Source: Theodoxus fluviatilis
Lineage: Eukaryota; Mollusca; Gastropoda; Cycloneritida; Neritidae
Length of the DNA: 64,000 nt
Direction of reading: 5' to 3'
Assembly (NCBI GenBank): GCA_034096865.1
Contig: JAWQFJ010002788.1
Coordinates: 184,221-248,220 of the forward strand
Shown: positions 33,337-45,119 of the stretch, in pieces
Position numbering within the stretch: the stretch's first letter is position 1
Layout: each line of letters opens with the position of its first letter
Made by a program: the position numbers and the translations under genes
Notes under the pieces: model-generated
What the model was told of the DNA's origin: nothing
Databases searched by the model: none
The model's input: only the letters and a program-made list of their open reading frames with translations

Positions 33337-36140
33337 ATTAAAGTTCGAGGCAAAGCTTCTAGAACGCCGCACGCCACTTGGTTTGACCAAGAATGTAACA
33401 AACAAAAACTAGATACTCGAAATGCTCTCAAACAATATAGGAGACAAAAGTCAGTTAAAAAAAAGAGAAAAATTATCTATCCTTACGGCGGCAATATAAA
33501 AGCCTCATTAAAGAAAAGAACAAGAAGGGCAAAGCCCATACGACTCACATGCTTGACCTTGACATTTACATGACCTTGACCTTCAGGGGGACCTTCAAGG
33601 TCAAGGTCAAACAACTAAACCTAGCAATGACATCATACACTAAGAAATGCTTTACACATTTTTCCTACCAAAATGCATGTGGTCATCCAAGGTCATGCAA
33701 CACAAAGCTGTTAATTCAAGATATAGGAAGCACAATGGTGCTTATTGGCACTTTCTACCATGAGATATGGTCACTTTTAGTGGTTCACTACCCCATTTTG
33801 GTCACATTTCATAAGGGTCAAAGTGACCTTGACCTTGATGATATGTGACCAAATGTGTCTCATGATAAAAGTACAACATGTTCCCCACATAATTATTAAG
33901 TTTGAAACAGTTATCTTCCATAGTTCAGGGTCAAGGTCACTTCAAAATATGTATACAATCCAACTTTGAAAAGCTCCTGTGACCTTGACCTTGAAGCAAG
34001 GTCAACCAAACTGGTATCAAAAGATAGGGCGTACTTTGCCCTATATACCATATATAGATGAGGTATCCAATCTCAATAACTCTAGAGACAATTGAGAAAA
34101 TGTGAAAAATTGCTGTTTTTTAGACAACATGTATGGCCCCTGCGACCTTGATCTTAAATCAAGGTCAAGTCATTATGTATTTTTTTTTACGCCTTGTCAT
34201 CATACACCATCATTCCGAATTGGGTGAGAAAAATTCAACGTTAAAGTTTTTTACGGACGACAGGACGCCCGGACGCCCGGACGCTCGGATGCCTGGACGG
34301 ACGACACGGGTGACCTAGTATGAAAGTATAACATGTGTACTACAATGTTATGAAGTTTGGAAGAGTTATCTTCCATAGTGCAGGGTCAAGGTCACTTCAA
34401 AATGTGTATACAATCCAACTTTGAAGAGCTCCTGTGACCTTGACCTTGAAGCAAGGTCAATCGAACTGGTATTAAAAGATAGGGATGACTTTGCCCTATA
34501 CACCATATATAGATCAGGTATCCAATCTCAAAAACTTCAGAGAAAATTGGGAAAATGGGAAAAATGGCTGTTTTTTAGACAACATTTATGGCCCCTGCGA
34601 CCTTGACCTTAAAACAAGGTTAAGTCACTATGTATGTGTTTTGACGCCTTGTCATCATACACCATCATGCCAAATTGGGTGTTGATAGACTTAATACAAT
34701 AATAGTCTCCGAGAAAAATCCTACGCTAAAGTTTTTCACAGACGCGCGGACGGACGAAACGGGTGAGTACATAAGACGACTCACTTTTGCTTCGCATGTG
34801 AGTAAAAAAGAACTACTATGCTGAAGCGCGCAATACGCTTCTAAACAGCTGTAGTAATTCTCATTCCTTTTGGTCTCTGATCAAGAAGTCCACCAGGCAC
34901 TCAGCTCCTCAGCCTGACATTGACTTAGAAACATGGGCGACACATTTCAAAAAAGTCTTTCAGAGTGATGGTAATTTCCAATATGAGGCCTCTATTGATG
35001 AATACTCAGTGTACCATAATGAACTTGATGCCCAAATAAGCCAGGATGAGGTCAGATGTGCTCTTAATTTAATAACATAAGACCATCCAAAGCTCCAGGG
35101 CTTCATGGGATACCTGGGGGCTGCCTCAAAGCAGCAGGAGAAAAATTAATTCCATTTCCGACCAAATTGTTTAATGCCATGTACGACCTTCATTATTTTC
35201 CGCAATCCTGGTCACGTTCTGTAATTATCCCAATACATAAAAAGGGTGATATCCTGAACACTGATAATTATCGAGGCATATCCTTATTGAACGCAATGTG
35301 TAAGATGTTTACAGCAATCTTAACAAGACGCCTGCCTGCGAACATAGATGACAGTTGAAAACAAAATATGTTTGGAGCAGGCTGGGCTTCGAACCCAGCA
35401 TTCACAGTCGACCACATCTTCACACTTTACTGTATGATACTTAGGCATGTGTACGGAGATAGGCGAGGAAACGTGTTGATTATAGCAAAGCCTTCGATTC
35501 TGTGAATCGTCCACAACTGTGGAAAGTCCTTAAAGGTTCAAGTCTCTCAACGAAATTCATATTAATGTTAAAGGCCATGTACAGTAAAGTCCAAGCATGC
35601 GGGCGGTGGCGTCACGTGATATCGGACTTTTTCGACTGTCCAGTCGGACTGAAACAAGGAGCATTTGAGAGTCCTTTCATATTTTCTCTGTACATTGATA
35701 CGGTAGCAGACTATATAAGAGCAAATGGTAAATATGCTGTACAACTAATGTCAGGCATGGCCGAAATATTCCTTTTGCTATTCGCCGACGATGTCGTACT
35801 GCTGGTAACTTCACCAGTGGGTCCTCAAAACCAAATTAACAACCTGGCATATGCATCGAAGTCTTTAGGTCTGACGATAAACAAAGAAAAAACAAAAGTT
35901 ATGGTGTTTAGAAAAGGAGGACATTTGGCTGCTGGAGAAAGATGGTTCCTATATAAAACTAAACTTGAGGTAGTTAACCATTATAAGTACCTCGGTTATG
36001 TACTCACGACCAAATTGTCCTTTGGAGCTACGCAAGACGAAATAGCAGTCAGCTCTGTGACTAAACTGGCAATGATTATTTGTGTTTTATGGTAAACTCG
36101 TGTAGTTGCAATGGGCCGATGACCTTGAAAATAAAGTTCA
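33337..36140 (+). pseudogene. Non-LTR retrotransposon ORF2 remnant (RT domain), split by an inserted element
   Basis: Two parts flank the insertion at 33543-34803. The left part codes the linker after the endonuclease (TPHATWFDQECNKQKLDTRN and RNALKQYRRQKS). The right part resumes with DLETWATHFKKVFQSDG. It continues through the RT motifs KAPGLHGIPGGCLKAAG, SWSRSVIIPIHKKGD with DNYRGISLLNAMCKMF, TVDHIFTLYCMI, SKAFDSVNRPQLWKVL, GLKQGAFESPFIFSLYID, the catalytic FADDVVLL (about 35779-35802) and NKEKTKVMVFRKGG. Stops and frameshifts break it (for example at about 35080 and 35356). The frame ends at 36095, and the 3' end AATAAAGTTCAAGTTCAAG leads into a CT array. The C-terminus after the RT thumb is missing. 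The clade is not assignable by eye. Confidence 0.85.
33543..34803. mobile_element. 1.26 kb TGACCTTG-rich element nested in the LINE
   Basis: The element is bounded by the inverted termini ACTCACATGC (33543-33552) and GCATGTGAGT (34794-34803). It contains many direct and inverted TGACCTTGACCTT / AAGGTCAAGGTCA motifs. Internally it is duplicated with a period of about 456 bp: module 1 is about 33863-34310 and module 2 about 34319-34775. Each ends in GGACGGACGAC-type repeats and CGGGTGA. No coding capacity is seen. The clean resumption of LINE sequence after 34803 shows it inserted into the older LINE. No clear target duplication was found. Repeats of this kind are widespread in mollusc genomes, from general knowledge. 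Confidence 0.7.
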
Positions 36141-36154
36141 AGTTCAAGTTCAAG

Positions 36155-36155
<1 letters not shown>

Positions 36156-36242
<87 letters not shown>

Positions 36243-36245
36243 ACA
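36156..36245. repeat. (CT)n(CA)n microsatellite following the LINE 3' end
   Basis: CT array (about 36157-36195) then CA array (about 36198-36236), immediately after the LINE tail. Confidence 0.97.
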
Positions 36246-36687
36246 CACATGTACGCACGCGCGCACATAATAAAACAAACACACGCAAACACACACACAA
36301 ACATACACAGTTGCACACAAATACACTCACGCACTTACCTCTACCACAAGACACACGACCTACGTCCATGCCAGCGTCCACCTACGGAAGTTCACACAGG
36401 TTCAGGACCAGAGTGACATCGTGACGTCATTTCCTTAGGATCTGGGAGTGTGCAGGGGCGCCTTTGGAACTACGTCAGCCCCAGCATGCATCTGGCCCTG
36501 CAGCTCATTAGAGCAGGAAGCTATCGCGACTGGGGACATGCTGCAGCCCCCACTGGCTTGCACATGCATAAGCACATGCATCAACATCTCAGCCCCACGA
36601 GTAGCGGCCGGTCTGACACAAAGCTCTATAAGTGGAACCAGTCTGCGTCTAGTATGACCTTGCTACAGAATGGGAATGAAAACTACA

Positions 36688-36781
36688 GATGAGAGAGAGA
36701 GAGAGAGAGAGAGAGAGTGTGAGAGAGAGAGAGAGAGAGTGAGAGAGAGAGTGTGTGTGAGAGAGAGAGTGAGAGAGAGAG

Positions 36782-36832
<51 letters not shown>
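36688..36832. repeat. (GA)n with GTGTGT interruptions
   Basis: About 145 bp of GA units broken by GTGTGTGAGAG segments. Confidence 0.95.
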
Positions 36833-37080
36833 GATTGATTTGCTTTATTTCGGCCGACGACCCGTCAAGTTAATACAGATATCCACCATAAGTACGTGTG
36901 TGCCATTAAACGGCAAGGGAATTGGTTTCAAAATGTACAAATGTACAAGTACAATAATTAATTTTCTGTTGTGCAAGAACAAATGCATACTTAGACACAG
37001 AGATGATAATATTATGGACAGAGGGAACTGGTCAATTATCTACTTCAACTGTAAAACTAACAGCATTATGGACATGTAAA
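36833..37080 (-). mobile_element. Possible retroelement 3' end with a CT tail
   Basis: On the minus strand, GGCCGAAATAAAGCAAATC, AATCAAAATC and then a long CT run looks like a 3' terminus with an AATAAA motif and a simple-repeat tail. This parallels the LINE end at 36120 and the segment at 52683. Only a short non-coding portion is present. Confidence 0.35.
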
Positions 37081-37204
37081 AATATATTTATATTTATATT
37101 TATTGCTAAACGGATGAACCATTTTAACCTGCATGTAGGTTAAGGAGCAAGATGGTCCCATTCAACAACTGTATTCGATAGTTATGTACACTACTTAAAG
37201 AGAA

Positions 37205-37296
37205 GGAAAACCAAAATACAGACAGAGACAGAGAGAAACAGACAGAGAGAGACAGAGACAGAAACAGAGAGAGAGACAGAGTGAGAGAGAGAGAGA

Positions 37297-37336
<40 letters not shown>

Positions 37337-37501
37337 AACAGAGAGAGAGAGAGAGAGACAGAGAGAGAGAGACAGAGAGAGAGACAGAGAGAAAGGAAGA
37401 ACGAGGAAAAGAGAATCTATGTGCGTGAGATAAATTCTGTCTCTCTCTCTCTATCTATTTATCTCTCTCTATTTATTTCTCTATCTCTCTCTCTCTCTCT
37501 T

Positions 37502-37557
<56 letters not shown>

Positions 37558-37732
37558 TTCCCGCATGGGTTTAGCACTTCAGTCACTCAGCACATTTGTC
37601 GTAACCACCACTTACTACGTGTAAACTTGGATCTTTCTTATCCTCTGCGTAAGCAAGCTGTTGAAGGTATAACGATGCTCATCCATGAGTCTCACTGCAT
37701 CGGTAGGACGTCAGTCTCTCTCTCTCTCTCTG

Positions 37733-37769
<37 letters not shown>

Positions 37770-37785
37770 GTGTGTCTCTGTCTCC
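37205..37785. repeat. GA/GACA-rich then CT-rich simple repeats
   Basis: GAGACAGA-type units at 37216-37400, CT units at 37440-37555, and a third CT block at about 37713-37785. About 38 kb carries no gene that I recognise. Confidence 0.93.
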
Positions 37786-37789
37786 TTTC

Positions 37790-39190
37790 CCGTACTTCAC
37801 TAGTGGTGAGACATCCCTATCACTATCACTCCATGCACCCGTGTGACTTTCTGCTTTTACCACACGATCTTATCTGTCATCTGGCCTCTTGATAAGAGTA
37901 ATGAGTATGAAGAACTCCTAGCACCGCTACACTTTACTCTGCCAAACATGGGGATAAGATAAGACCTGAGTCTTGGAAGATAAACCCAGCATATGTGCTG
38001 GTACGGAGCCAAATCCATCATGGCCTGCTTTCATGGCCTAGGCCTGCTTTGATCTACAACTAGGGAAAGAGTTATCCCCCTTAGGGATGCCCCCTCCCCG
38101 CAGCAGGAGTCACATAAAGTTGGAGCTGTGATTGGGGACGAGACCCCAGATGACAGACTGAGATAGCCTCCAGGCTCTCCTCTATCGGAGACCTGCGGCT
38201 GTGGAACTGCGGTGACGGCAACTCTTCGTCATGTCCAATGACTCCTCTCTAGGCAAGCTGACGTAAAGGAGCCAGTTACAGAGAGTTATCGGCCCTGACC
38301 TCTCCCCGGTCATGCGCAATAGCGGTGAACGAGATCCGTCTTTGAGTTCAAGTGGAAGGAATAGCCTTTCATGTCCGACTGGCTTTCACGCCGGAAACTG
38401 GTGAACTTTAGTGGGCATGCACTGTATTGGCTGTGAAGTGGCTTACAGCATAAACAGTCGGCTAAATCGTAAACCTATCGCTCCTGGTGCATGATGATGA
38501 TGTGTAAAATGGAGGACTTTAGGGTAAAACAAACCAAAGATTTCATCAGTCATGCCGCGAGATCTGCTGTACTGTGTCAGTGACAAAGCCCCAATGTCGT
38601 GTACCTTGTCTGCACACGTCAATCAGGCCCAATACAGCTTTGTGATGAAACTTTCTTCCAGAATGTACGAACACTGCAGCACCCAAACTCTCCTTTTGCT
38701 GACACTGACTTCAGCCCAGACAGAGAGCAGATCAGCAACAAATGTGTGTGTCGCAGAGTAGCTCTGAAAAAACTACTCTGGAACTCCACAAATGCGCAGA
38801 CTGATGCAAAAACAAACACGTTTATGCACGTACGCGCGCACGCGCGCGCACACACACACACACACATACATACACACACGCACGCACACAAGCGCAAATA
38901 CAGGAGTCTTCTGTGCAGATGTAAGCAAAACGCCTGAAAAATGTGGTGCCATGACCAGCGTGGTACGCACAAGGGCTTTTCATAATCAATGTTTTCATCA
39001 CGCTTCAAACAGCATCACAATGACTGTACAACCAGGTCACGATGAACTCAGTGACACTCTGTGAGTCACAGCAAGACATCCGGAGTCTCCGCTGGAACAT
39101 TTTGACAACGCGCTACTTGATAACAATTGCCATTTCCTCGGCAGTACTTCCTCGTCTATTCTTTGCGTACATGCTTCTTCTCTGTATTCC
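37790..39190. other. No recognisable gene; short CA tract at about 38840-38890
   Basis: Short frames only. An alternating CGCG/CACA tract lies near 38830-38880. Confidence 0.4.
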
Positions 39191-39192
39191 CT

Positions 39193-39670
39193 GGGCGGGT
39201 TTCAAAATGCGAAGATCTCGGTAGATCTACGTAGATCTCGCCGAATGGGCAGTTTCATTCTTTGCTTGCTATCGAGCCAATCGTAGACGAGCGTAGATTG
39301 AGCGAGGCAGCTTGAGAGGTGCCTAGCTTGATTCGAGACAAAAGTTCGTCGTGGATGCGTTGACCTGCATTCGATGTGTAAACTGTAGGAGGTTTCACGA
39401 TCTATTAATGCATTCAACATACACCTTTGATAAATTAATGCTGTGCATGGCTTCTATTTTCTTTGGATGGGTTGCTAGTATCTCGAAATAGAGCGTTTTC
39501 TGAATGAACCGGCAACACGTCGGCCATTGAAATGTGGCCAGTTCACCTCTTGTCGTGACGTCTACGCATCCGCATTACTTCGTCACGTTGGGTAGTTTCT
39601 TTTTTAGCTAGCTCTTACTGCGAAGCAAGATCTTGCGACCAAGATCGACTACCTATTTTGAAACCCGCCC
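39193..39670. mobile_element. MITE-like element with 16 bp perfect terminal inverted repeats
   Basis: The left end is GGGCGGGTTTCAAAAT (39193-39208). The right end is its exact reverse complement (39655-39670). The subterminal regions are also partly inverted and rich in AGATCT/AGATCG motifs. Flanks give either a 2 bp CT duplication or, if the termini are trimmed by one base, a 4 bp CCTG duplication. It is 478 bp long with no coding capacity. The superfamily is not determined. Confidence 0.75.
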
Positions 39671-41340
39671 CTGGAATTGACAGGATAGTAATATCCGTTT
39701 CTCCTGTCAGTGGCCACGTCGACTTGAGTTAACATCCTCACTGACAGGAAGGAATCCTCGCAACATCCGAGAATCATTGTCTATATCAGGAAGTGCAACT
39801 TAAGCGTTGCTCGACATCTCCCGTTCACTGTAGCAAGTTACTTCACTCCGTCAGAGTCATTGTCGAGGACACTCCGACCACATTCTAATATCATAACCTA
39901 TAATGGACATACCATACCATGCACAAGCCAAATTGATAGACATTAGAACTTGCTGCTACTGAGACCTCAGCAGCACGACGAAATTGTTCGCAATAAAAGA
40001 TCTCTTCACCACACAAATAAGGTGGACCTAATTTTCCCCGACTGTAACCGTGCCTGAATAATTGTTCCTGGACTCCCAGCGCGAAAGTTTTAGTAATCAA
40101 GCAGAGAGGTCCTGATGGAGCTGAAAGATAAATGTTGAGTTACTGTTGTTGTTTGTTGCTTTAAAAATCTCTGCTGGTCGTTCCACCGAAATAAGTTTCC
40201 CCCTCGTGACATGTAAAAAATAAACGATTTCGAAAAGCGCTCTGTGACGTTAGATTTCCCAAACAACTATGTGCGATTTTCTCAAAGATCTAGACAACCT
40301 GATTACGTTCCCCTCACTCGTTAGAATTCACTATCATGGCAGAGACATCTATGTTTTGCTTTTATGTTTATTTCTTTGTTTGTATATTTGTTTCATGAAA
40401 ATTTATTCATGCTTTTGTCTAATTATCTAGTTTAATACTTTACGTAATACTTTACCCGTTTTCGCTTGTCAGGTGTAATTTATTTCATGAAGGACGCTAT
40501 AGCATGCAACCTTGTTTGTGAAAGTGAAAGCATGTCTTTTTGGTCCGCAACAGATTTTGGAGTGAAAGTTTATGTCTGTCATTTCAGTCTCCAACGGCTG
40601 AGCGTTATGAAGACCCAGACACATTTCGACAACCTTGCAAGAGAACATCGGGTGCACTGTCAGCATTCCTAGTGTGCATTAACGCTTGAATTAGATGAAG
40701 ACTGGCAGCGTACCAGCACAGGCACCGTAGAAAATACTCGTCTCGGAGGATATTTTCGTTGCTATGTTACTTCCAATGATTCTGAACACTCGCACATTGG
40801 TGCACTTCTTGTGGTACATCCTGAACATTTCTAGGAAAAGAGCTTACATACAATACCAAATCCTGTTATGCCCAAAATGAGTCCGGTGAAATTGAAAGAG
40901 CCCACTTTATCTCTAAGTGGTCACACGCATCAGTCAAGTTTCCAAAGCATCACTCGCCATTTTTATCTGCCTGTGACCTCATTCCCCATTCATGACACTT
41001 TGTTTCTACAGGACATTCTCACTTCTGAAACGGAAATTCAGCCCGAGTTTCGTCCCTTTACTTCCACTAGTTCCGGTAGAGTGGTACAAATAGAAGCTGA
41101 TGGGATGATCGCTAGATCGTGGCAAAATGATGACACTAAAGCATGCAAAAAGATTAATTAGAATTTAAAAACTAATCGAAAATAGTCATATTAGACTGTG
41201 TTAACGTACACTTTCTGCACAAAACCCACAGAAGATAAGTAAACAAACCTCACCTTACGTACCTAGCTGGCTAGCAGACAAACGCGATCGAACCGTAGTC
41301 ACTACGCCAGCAGACTATCGAGCTAGTGTGATATAATGTT
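39671..41340. other. No recognisable gene
   Basis: AT-rich sequence with short frames. No domain or repeat was identified. Confidence 0.4.
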
Positions 41341-42172
41341 TCATGTAAAGCTCGAATGAGTAGCAGCAGATAACTGTTGACTTGAATTGACAATTTCGTT
41401 TCCCTGGTCTGGCGAGGACCGAAAATTCACTATCATCCAGTCGATGAGTGATCAACTTGTACCGCACTCGGCGTAATGTATAACTTCACGTAGTTCGGCT
41501 TGTGGAGATGATATTAACCGTAGATTTTAGTTGTGCGGGGTAGACCACCCGTCAAAAATTTTGAATAGTGCTTTTGATATCAATGTTTAGTAATTATTGT
41601 CGGATCAGATAGCGAAACGATCACAAGCAACTTGAACGAGCTTGGCCTTGGGAGCAGCGCTTACGTTTGATTCGGCAACTGCAGTCGAACTCAGTCAATC
41701 GATGTCTGACATCACACTTTGAGATTTCAATAACTTCATGAAGTTGCAGTAGTTGCTTGTTTGCTGAAGGAATACCATGTTGGATCAGATAGCGAAACGA
41801 TCACTAGTGCTAGACCGGGACACTCCCGGCAGGTGTGTTTTATTTGCGTTGTAAGGTTTCAGTACTAGCTGTAAGTGTAAAAATGGTCAGTTATTAATAT
41901 AATCGGTGATTTTAGTTGTAATGAAACTTTTTGTGTGTTTTAATGCCATTTTCTTGTCATTATCGACCCGATCTTACAAGTTATAGGCCTACATTACGCC
42001 GTGGACATTACATCATATTGGATCCATGATTACGCCGAGTGCGGTACAAGTTGATCACTCATCCACTCGATGATAGTGAATTTTCGGTCCTCGCCAGACC
42101 AGGGAAACGAAATTGTCAATTCAAGCCAGAACTAAACAGTTATCTGCTGCTACTCATTCGAGCTTTACATGA
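41341..42172. mobile_element. Non-autonomous element with inverted arms of about 140 bp
   Basis: The left arm 41341-41477 begins TCATGTAAAGCTCGAATGAG. The right arm 42029-42172 is its near-complete reverse complement, with one short indel around the ACTGTTGACTTG region. The centre of about 550 bp contains a direct duplication of GGATCAGATAGCGAAACGAT (about 41601 and 41780). No coding capacity is seen. Arms this long suggest a long-TIR MITE or fold-back transposon. A target duplication could not be fixed because the outermost bases diverge. Confidence 0.7.
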
Positions 42173-42174
42173 CA

Positions 42175-43031
42175 CAGTACTGTTTTCCACCCCCACATAC
42201 ATGTACTTTGAGCGATCTAGTATTCAGTGCAGACGCTACGAGAATGCAACCGGAACTAGGTGGTTCTACCTAACGCGTTGTTTTTCGACAGAGAGCGCCG
42301 AGGATAACTCCTGCAGGGTACGTTAATGAGAATGTCCTATAAAACAATGTTAATCCGACAGTTCATTTGACCATCCTGCACTGGATCTCGTCTGCCGGAA
42401 TGTCCACCCGCCCAAGCCTCGTTTCCCTCTGTCGGTCTGTTTCCACAACGCCTTCTGTCGATCTGTGCACACCAACTGTGGGGATTGTCAGATTTGCCAT
42501 CTATTACATTTAGTTACTTTTTTATTTCTGCTGTTGGTGCTTTTTATTTTCCGGTCGATGCTTGTGTATTAGCAGAGTCTCATAGCTGCCGAATAATGTT
42601 CCAGAAGGCGAGAAATAACACTCTGCGAGAAAACCCACTAGACTGAATGAATGTCGAATCTCGAGCATGCACGTTCCTTTGAAACCTGATAATCTATTAA
42701 GTAAGTTTTCCTTGTAAGACATGCGGCGGTTCTGCGATAGTAATCCAAACACAGAGAAAGAAAAACATGAATCTCGAGTGAAGAAACGGCGAACTATGTC
42801 CCTGTCTCTTCCCCTCCCCCCCCCCCCCCCTCCCCGGACTGAGACTTCGACAATTACCTCCTACAGGAAACGCTGTCCAACTTCCGTGCCTAGGAACAGG
42901 CTGTTGATGATCAACATTGCCAGTGAATAGTGGGGCTTGCCGATTATGTGTTTGTGTAGCTGCCGTTTAATTCGTTCCCGCCCTCTGAACAGTTCCAGAT
43001 TGCCGAAACCCTCCCGCAAACCCTCCAATGC

Positions 43032-43064
<33 letters not shown>

Positions 43065-44480
43065 CTGCGGGAAACCTCGCGAGAAGCACATGCTCCCAGG
43101 ACCACTCGTGCTGCGCAGACAGCGTGCGCAGTGCAGCCCGTCTCGAGGGGGCCTGGAAGCCCGGATATGAGCGATGTCCTCTCGCGGTTGCGCTCTCTCA
43201 AGGGGCACTTAACTCTCGCTGGACGTCAACGCGACCGCCATGAAGAGCAGTCTCGCTCTCTCTTCTCGCTTTGGTGGCAAGCTGCACACCACTCATCTTT
43301 CCCTCGATGAAGTTTGCTCAGAAACACAATCTCCTTGCGCACCCATTTTCCTTGGAGAGGGTTGTTTACGCCGTAACGTCCATGTGCATGCGATAAAACT
43401 TGGATCGCGATAATGGTCTCAACTACGGAAATGCATCCATTTGCTTTGAAGAGATACAATCGCAGACGCGTGCAAAAAAACTTCGGTTTAGAGTTGATCT
43501 TTCCTTGTGCTTGTGCCGATAGCAATCTGCAGTGTGCATTGCACTTTCTTTGTGAGGATTTTTTTAATAACTCGGCGTCTTTGTTCTCTGGTGAAACCAT
43601 ACGTCTCGTTAACACTCATACAAAGAGATGCTTTCTTTTGTTTTCTATATGGGCCTGATTTTACTTTCACAAAAATTTGAACGCTGTTCTCGGAAACACT
43701 TTTTTCTTCATTAACGTCACGTTGGTTCCTTCAGGAAATGGGACAAAAAAGGAAAACGTGTACATATTTTTTAAGGTAGAAACAAATTCATGCGATTTTT
43801 TCCTCTTAGAAATACATTAAAATAATAGGTTCCACGACAAAAGAAATCATATTCGTTTGTGACAGCTGTGGGAAAAGCGAAAAGACCGTCGGTTGTGTTT
43901 ACAAATGCGTCTGTTTCAATTCTCAAATCGGTCAATGAAATTTTCATAAACTACAGCTTTTCAATAGTTCTGTGTTGCGCGGAAGTTCGTCGCACAGACA
44001 GATCTAACTTAATGGCGCAAGACTCCGGAAACTGGGCAAAGCTGGTGCAGAAGAAGCATAGGCAGCCGTTCCTTCATAAACTTCACGTACCACTGCCGCA
44101 AAAAGATCTGTCCCCTTTCCCCCTGTGTCAATCAAGCACAGCTGCTCTTGTTTTCATGACCCTCCTTCTACTCCAGAACTGAATGAGATATATAGCTGGG
44201 GCAACTGTTCCATCGCACTTTCCAAACACGACGAGTGTCCCCATATGCTCCCCCCTCTTCCCCCTCGTAGTCGCTCCCCTTCTTCAAACCTTCTGCTCTC
44301 TTCTTGCTCCCTTTTCCACCCTGGGGTTTGGGGTTGCACCACGGCGTTCTATGGAGTGTGAGTCAGAGACTGCAACACCAACGAAGATCTCAATCCCAAG
44401 ACGCCTTTGCATGAGGGACACGAGTCAGTCAGGTGTTGGATTTCATCCGGAACATCTCCATCGCTAAGACTTCTCAAGCG

Positions 44481-44485
<5 letters not shown>
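42175..44485. other. No confident gene; poly-C and poly-G homopolymers
   Basis: This includes a C-rich run at about 42815-42835 and a 31 bp G run at 43034-43064. An ATG at 44012 opens MAQDSGNWAKLVQ, faintly like the start of CHFR (see findings), but no domain follows. Confidence 0.4.
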
Positions 44486-44487
<2 letters not shown>

Positions 44488-44546
<59 letters not shown>

Positions 44547-45012
44547 TGTGTGAGTGTGTGTGTGTGCGCGCGCGCGCACGAGTGTGTGTGTGTGTGTGTG
44601 TGTTTCCGTGTTTGTGTAAGCGTGTATGTGTTACTATGTGTGTTACTATGTGTGTGTATGTGCGTGCGCGCGTGCATATGTGTGTGTGTGAATGAGCGAA
44701 TGAGCGAGTGAGTGAGCGAGTGAGTGAGTGAGTGAGTGAGTGAGTGAGTGAGTGAGTGAGTGAGTGAGTGAGTGAGTGAGTGAGTGAGTGAGTGAGTGAG
44801 TGAGTGAGTGAGTGAGTGAGTGAGTGAGTGAGTGAGTGAGTGAGTGAGTGAGTGAGTGAGTGAGTGAGTGAGTGAGTGAGCGAGCGCGAGCAAATGAATG
44901 AGTGAGCGAATGAATGAGTGAGTGTGTGTGTGTGTATGTGTGTGTGTGTGTGTGCCTGTGTGTGTGTTTGTCTTTGCGTTTTAGTGTGTGTGTGTGTGTG
45001 CGTGCGTGCGCG
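44488..45012. repeat. (GT)n, (GAGT)n of about 43 units, (GT)n
   Basis: A GT array (44488-44575) and a GCGCGC step are followed by mixed GT and then a tetranucleotide GAGT array (about 44708-44880). A second GT-rich block runs to about 45012. The Leu-Thr-His-Ser open frames are artefacts of the four-base period. Confidence 0.97.
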
Positions 45013-45119
45013 CGCACGCGCGCGCTCGTGCATGTGCGTTTGGTGTGGTTTGATGTGATGTAGGTATGTCTGTGGGGGCTCGTACCCGCGCGCGCCCGTG
45101 AGTATGTACAAAGGCGCCT

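Noticed and set aside
35385..35410. tRNA-like T-loop (GGGTTCGAA on the minus strand)
   Set aside because: It lies in LINE coding sequence, and no D-arm, anticodon arm or acceptor stem could be folded around it.
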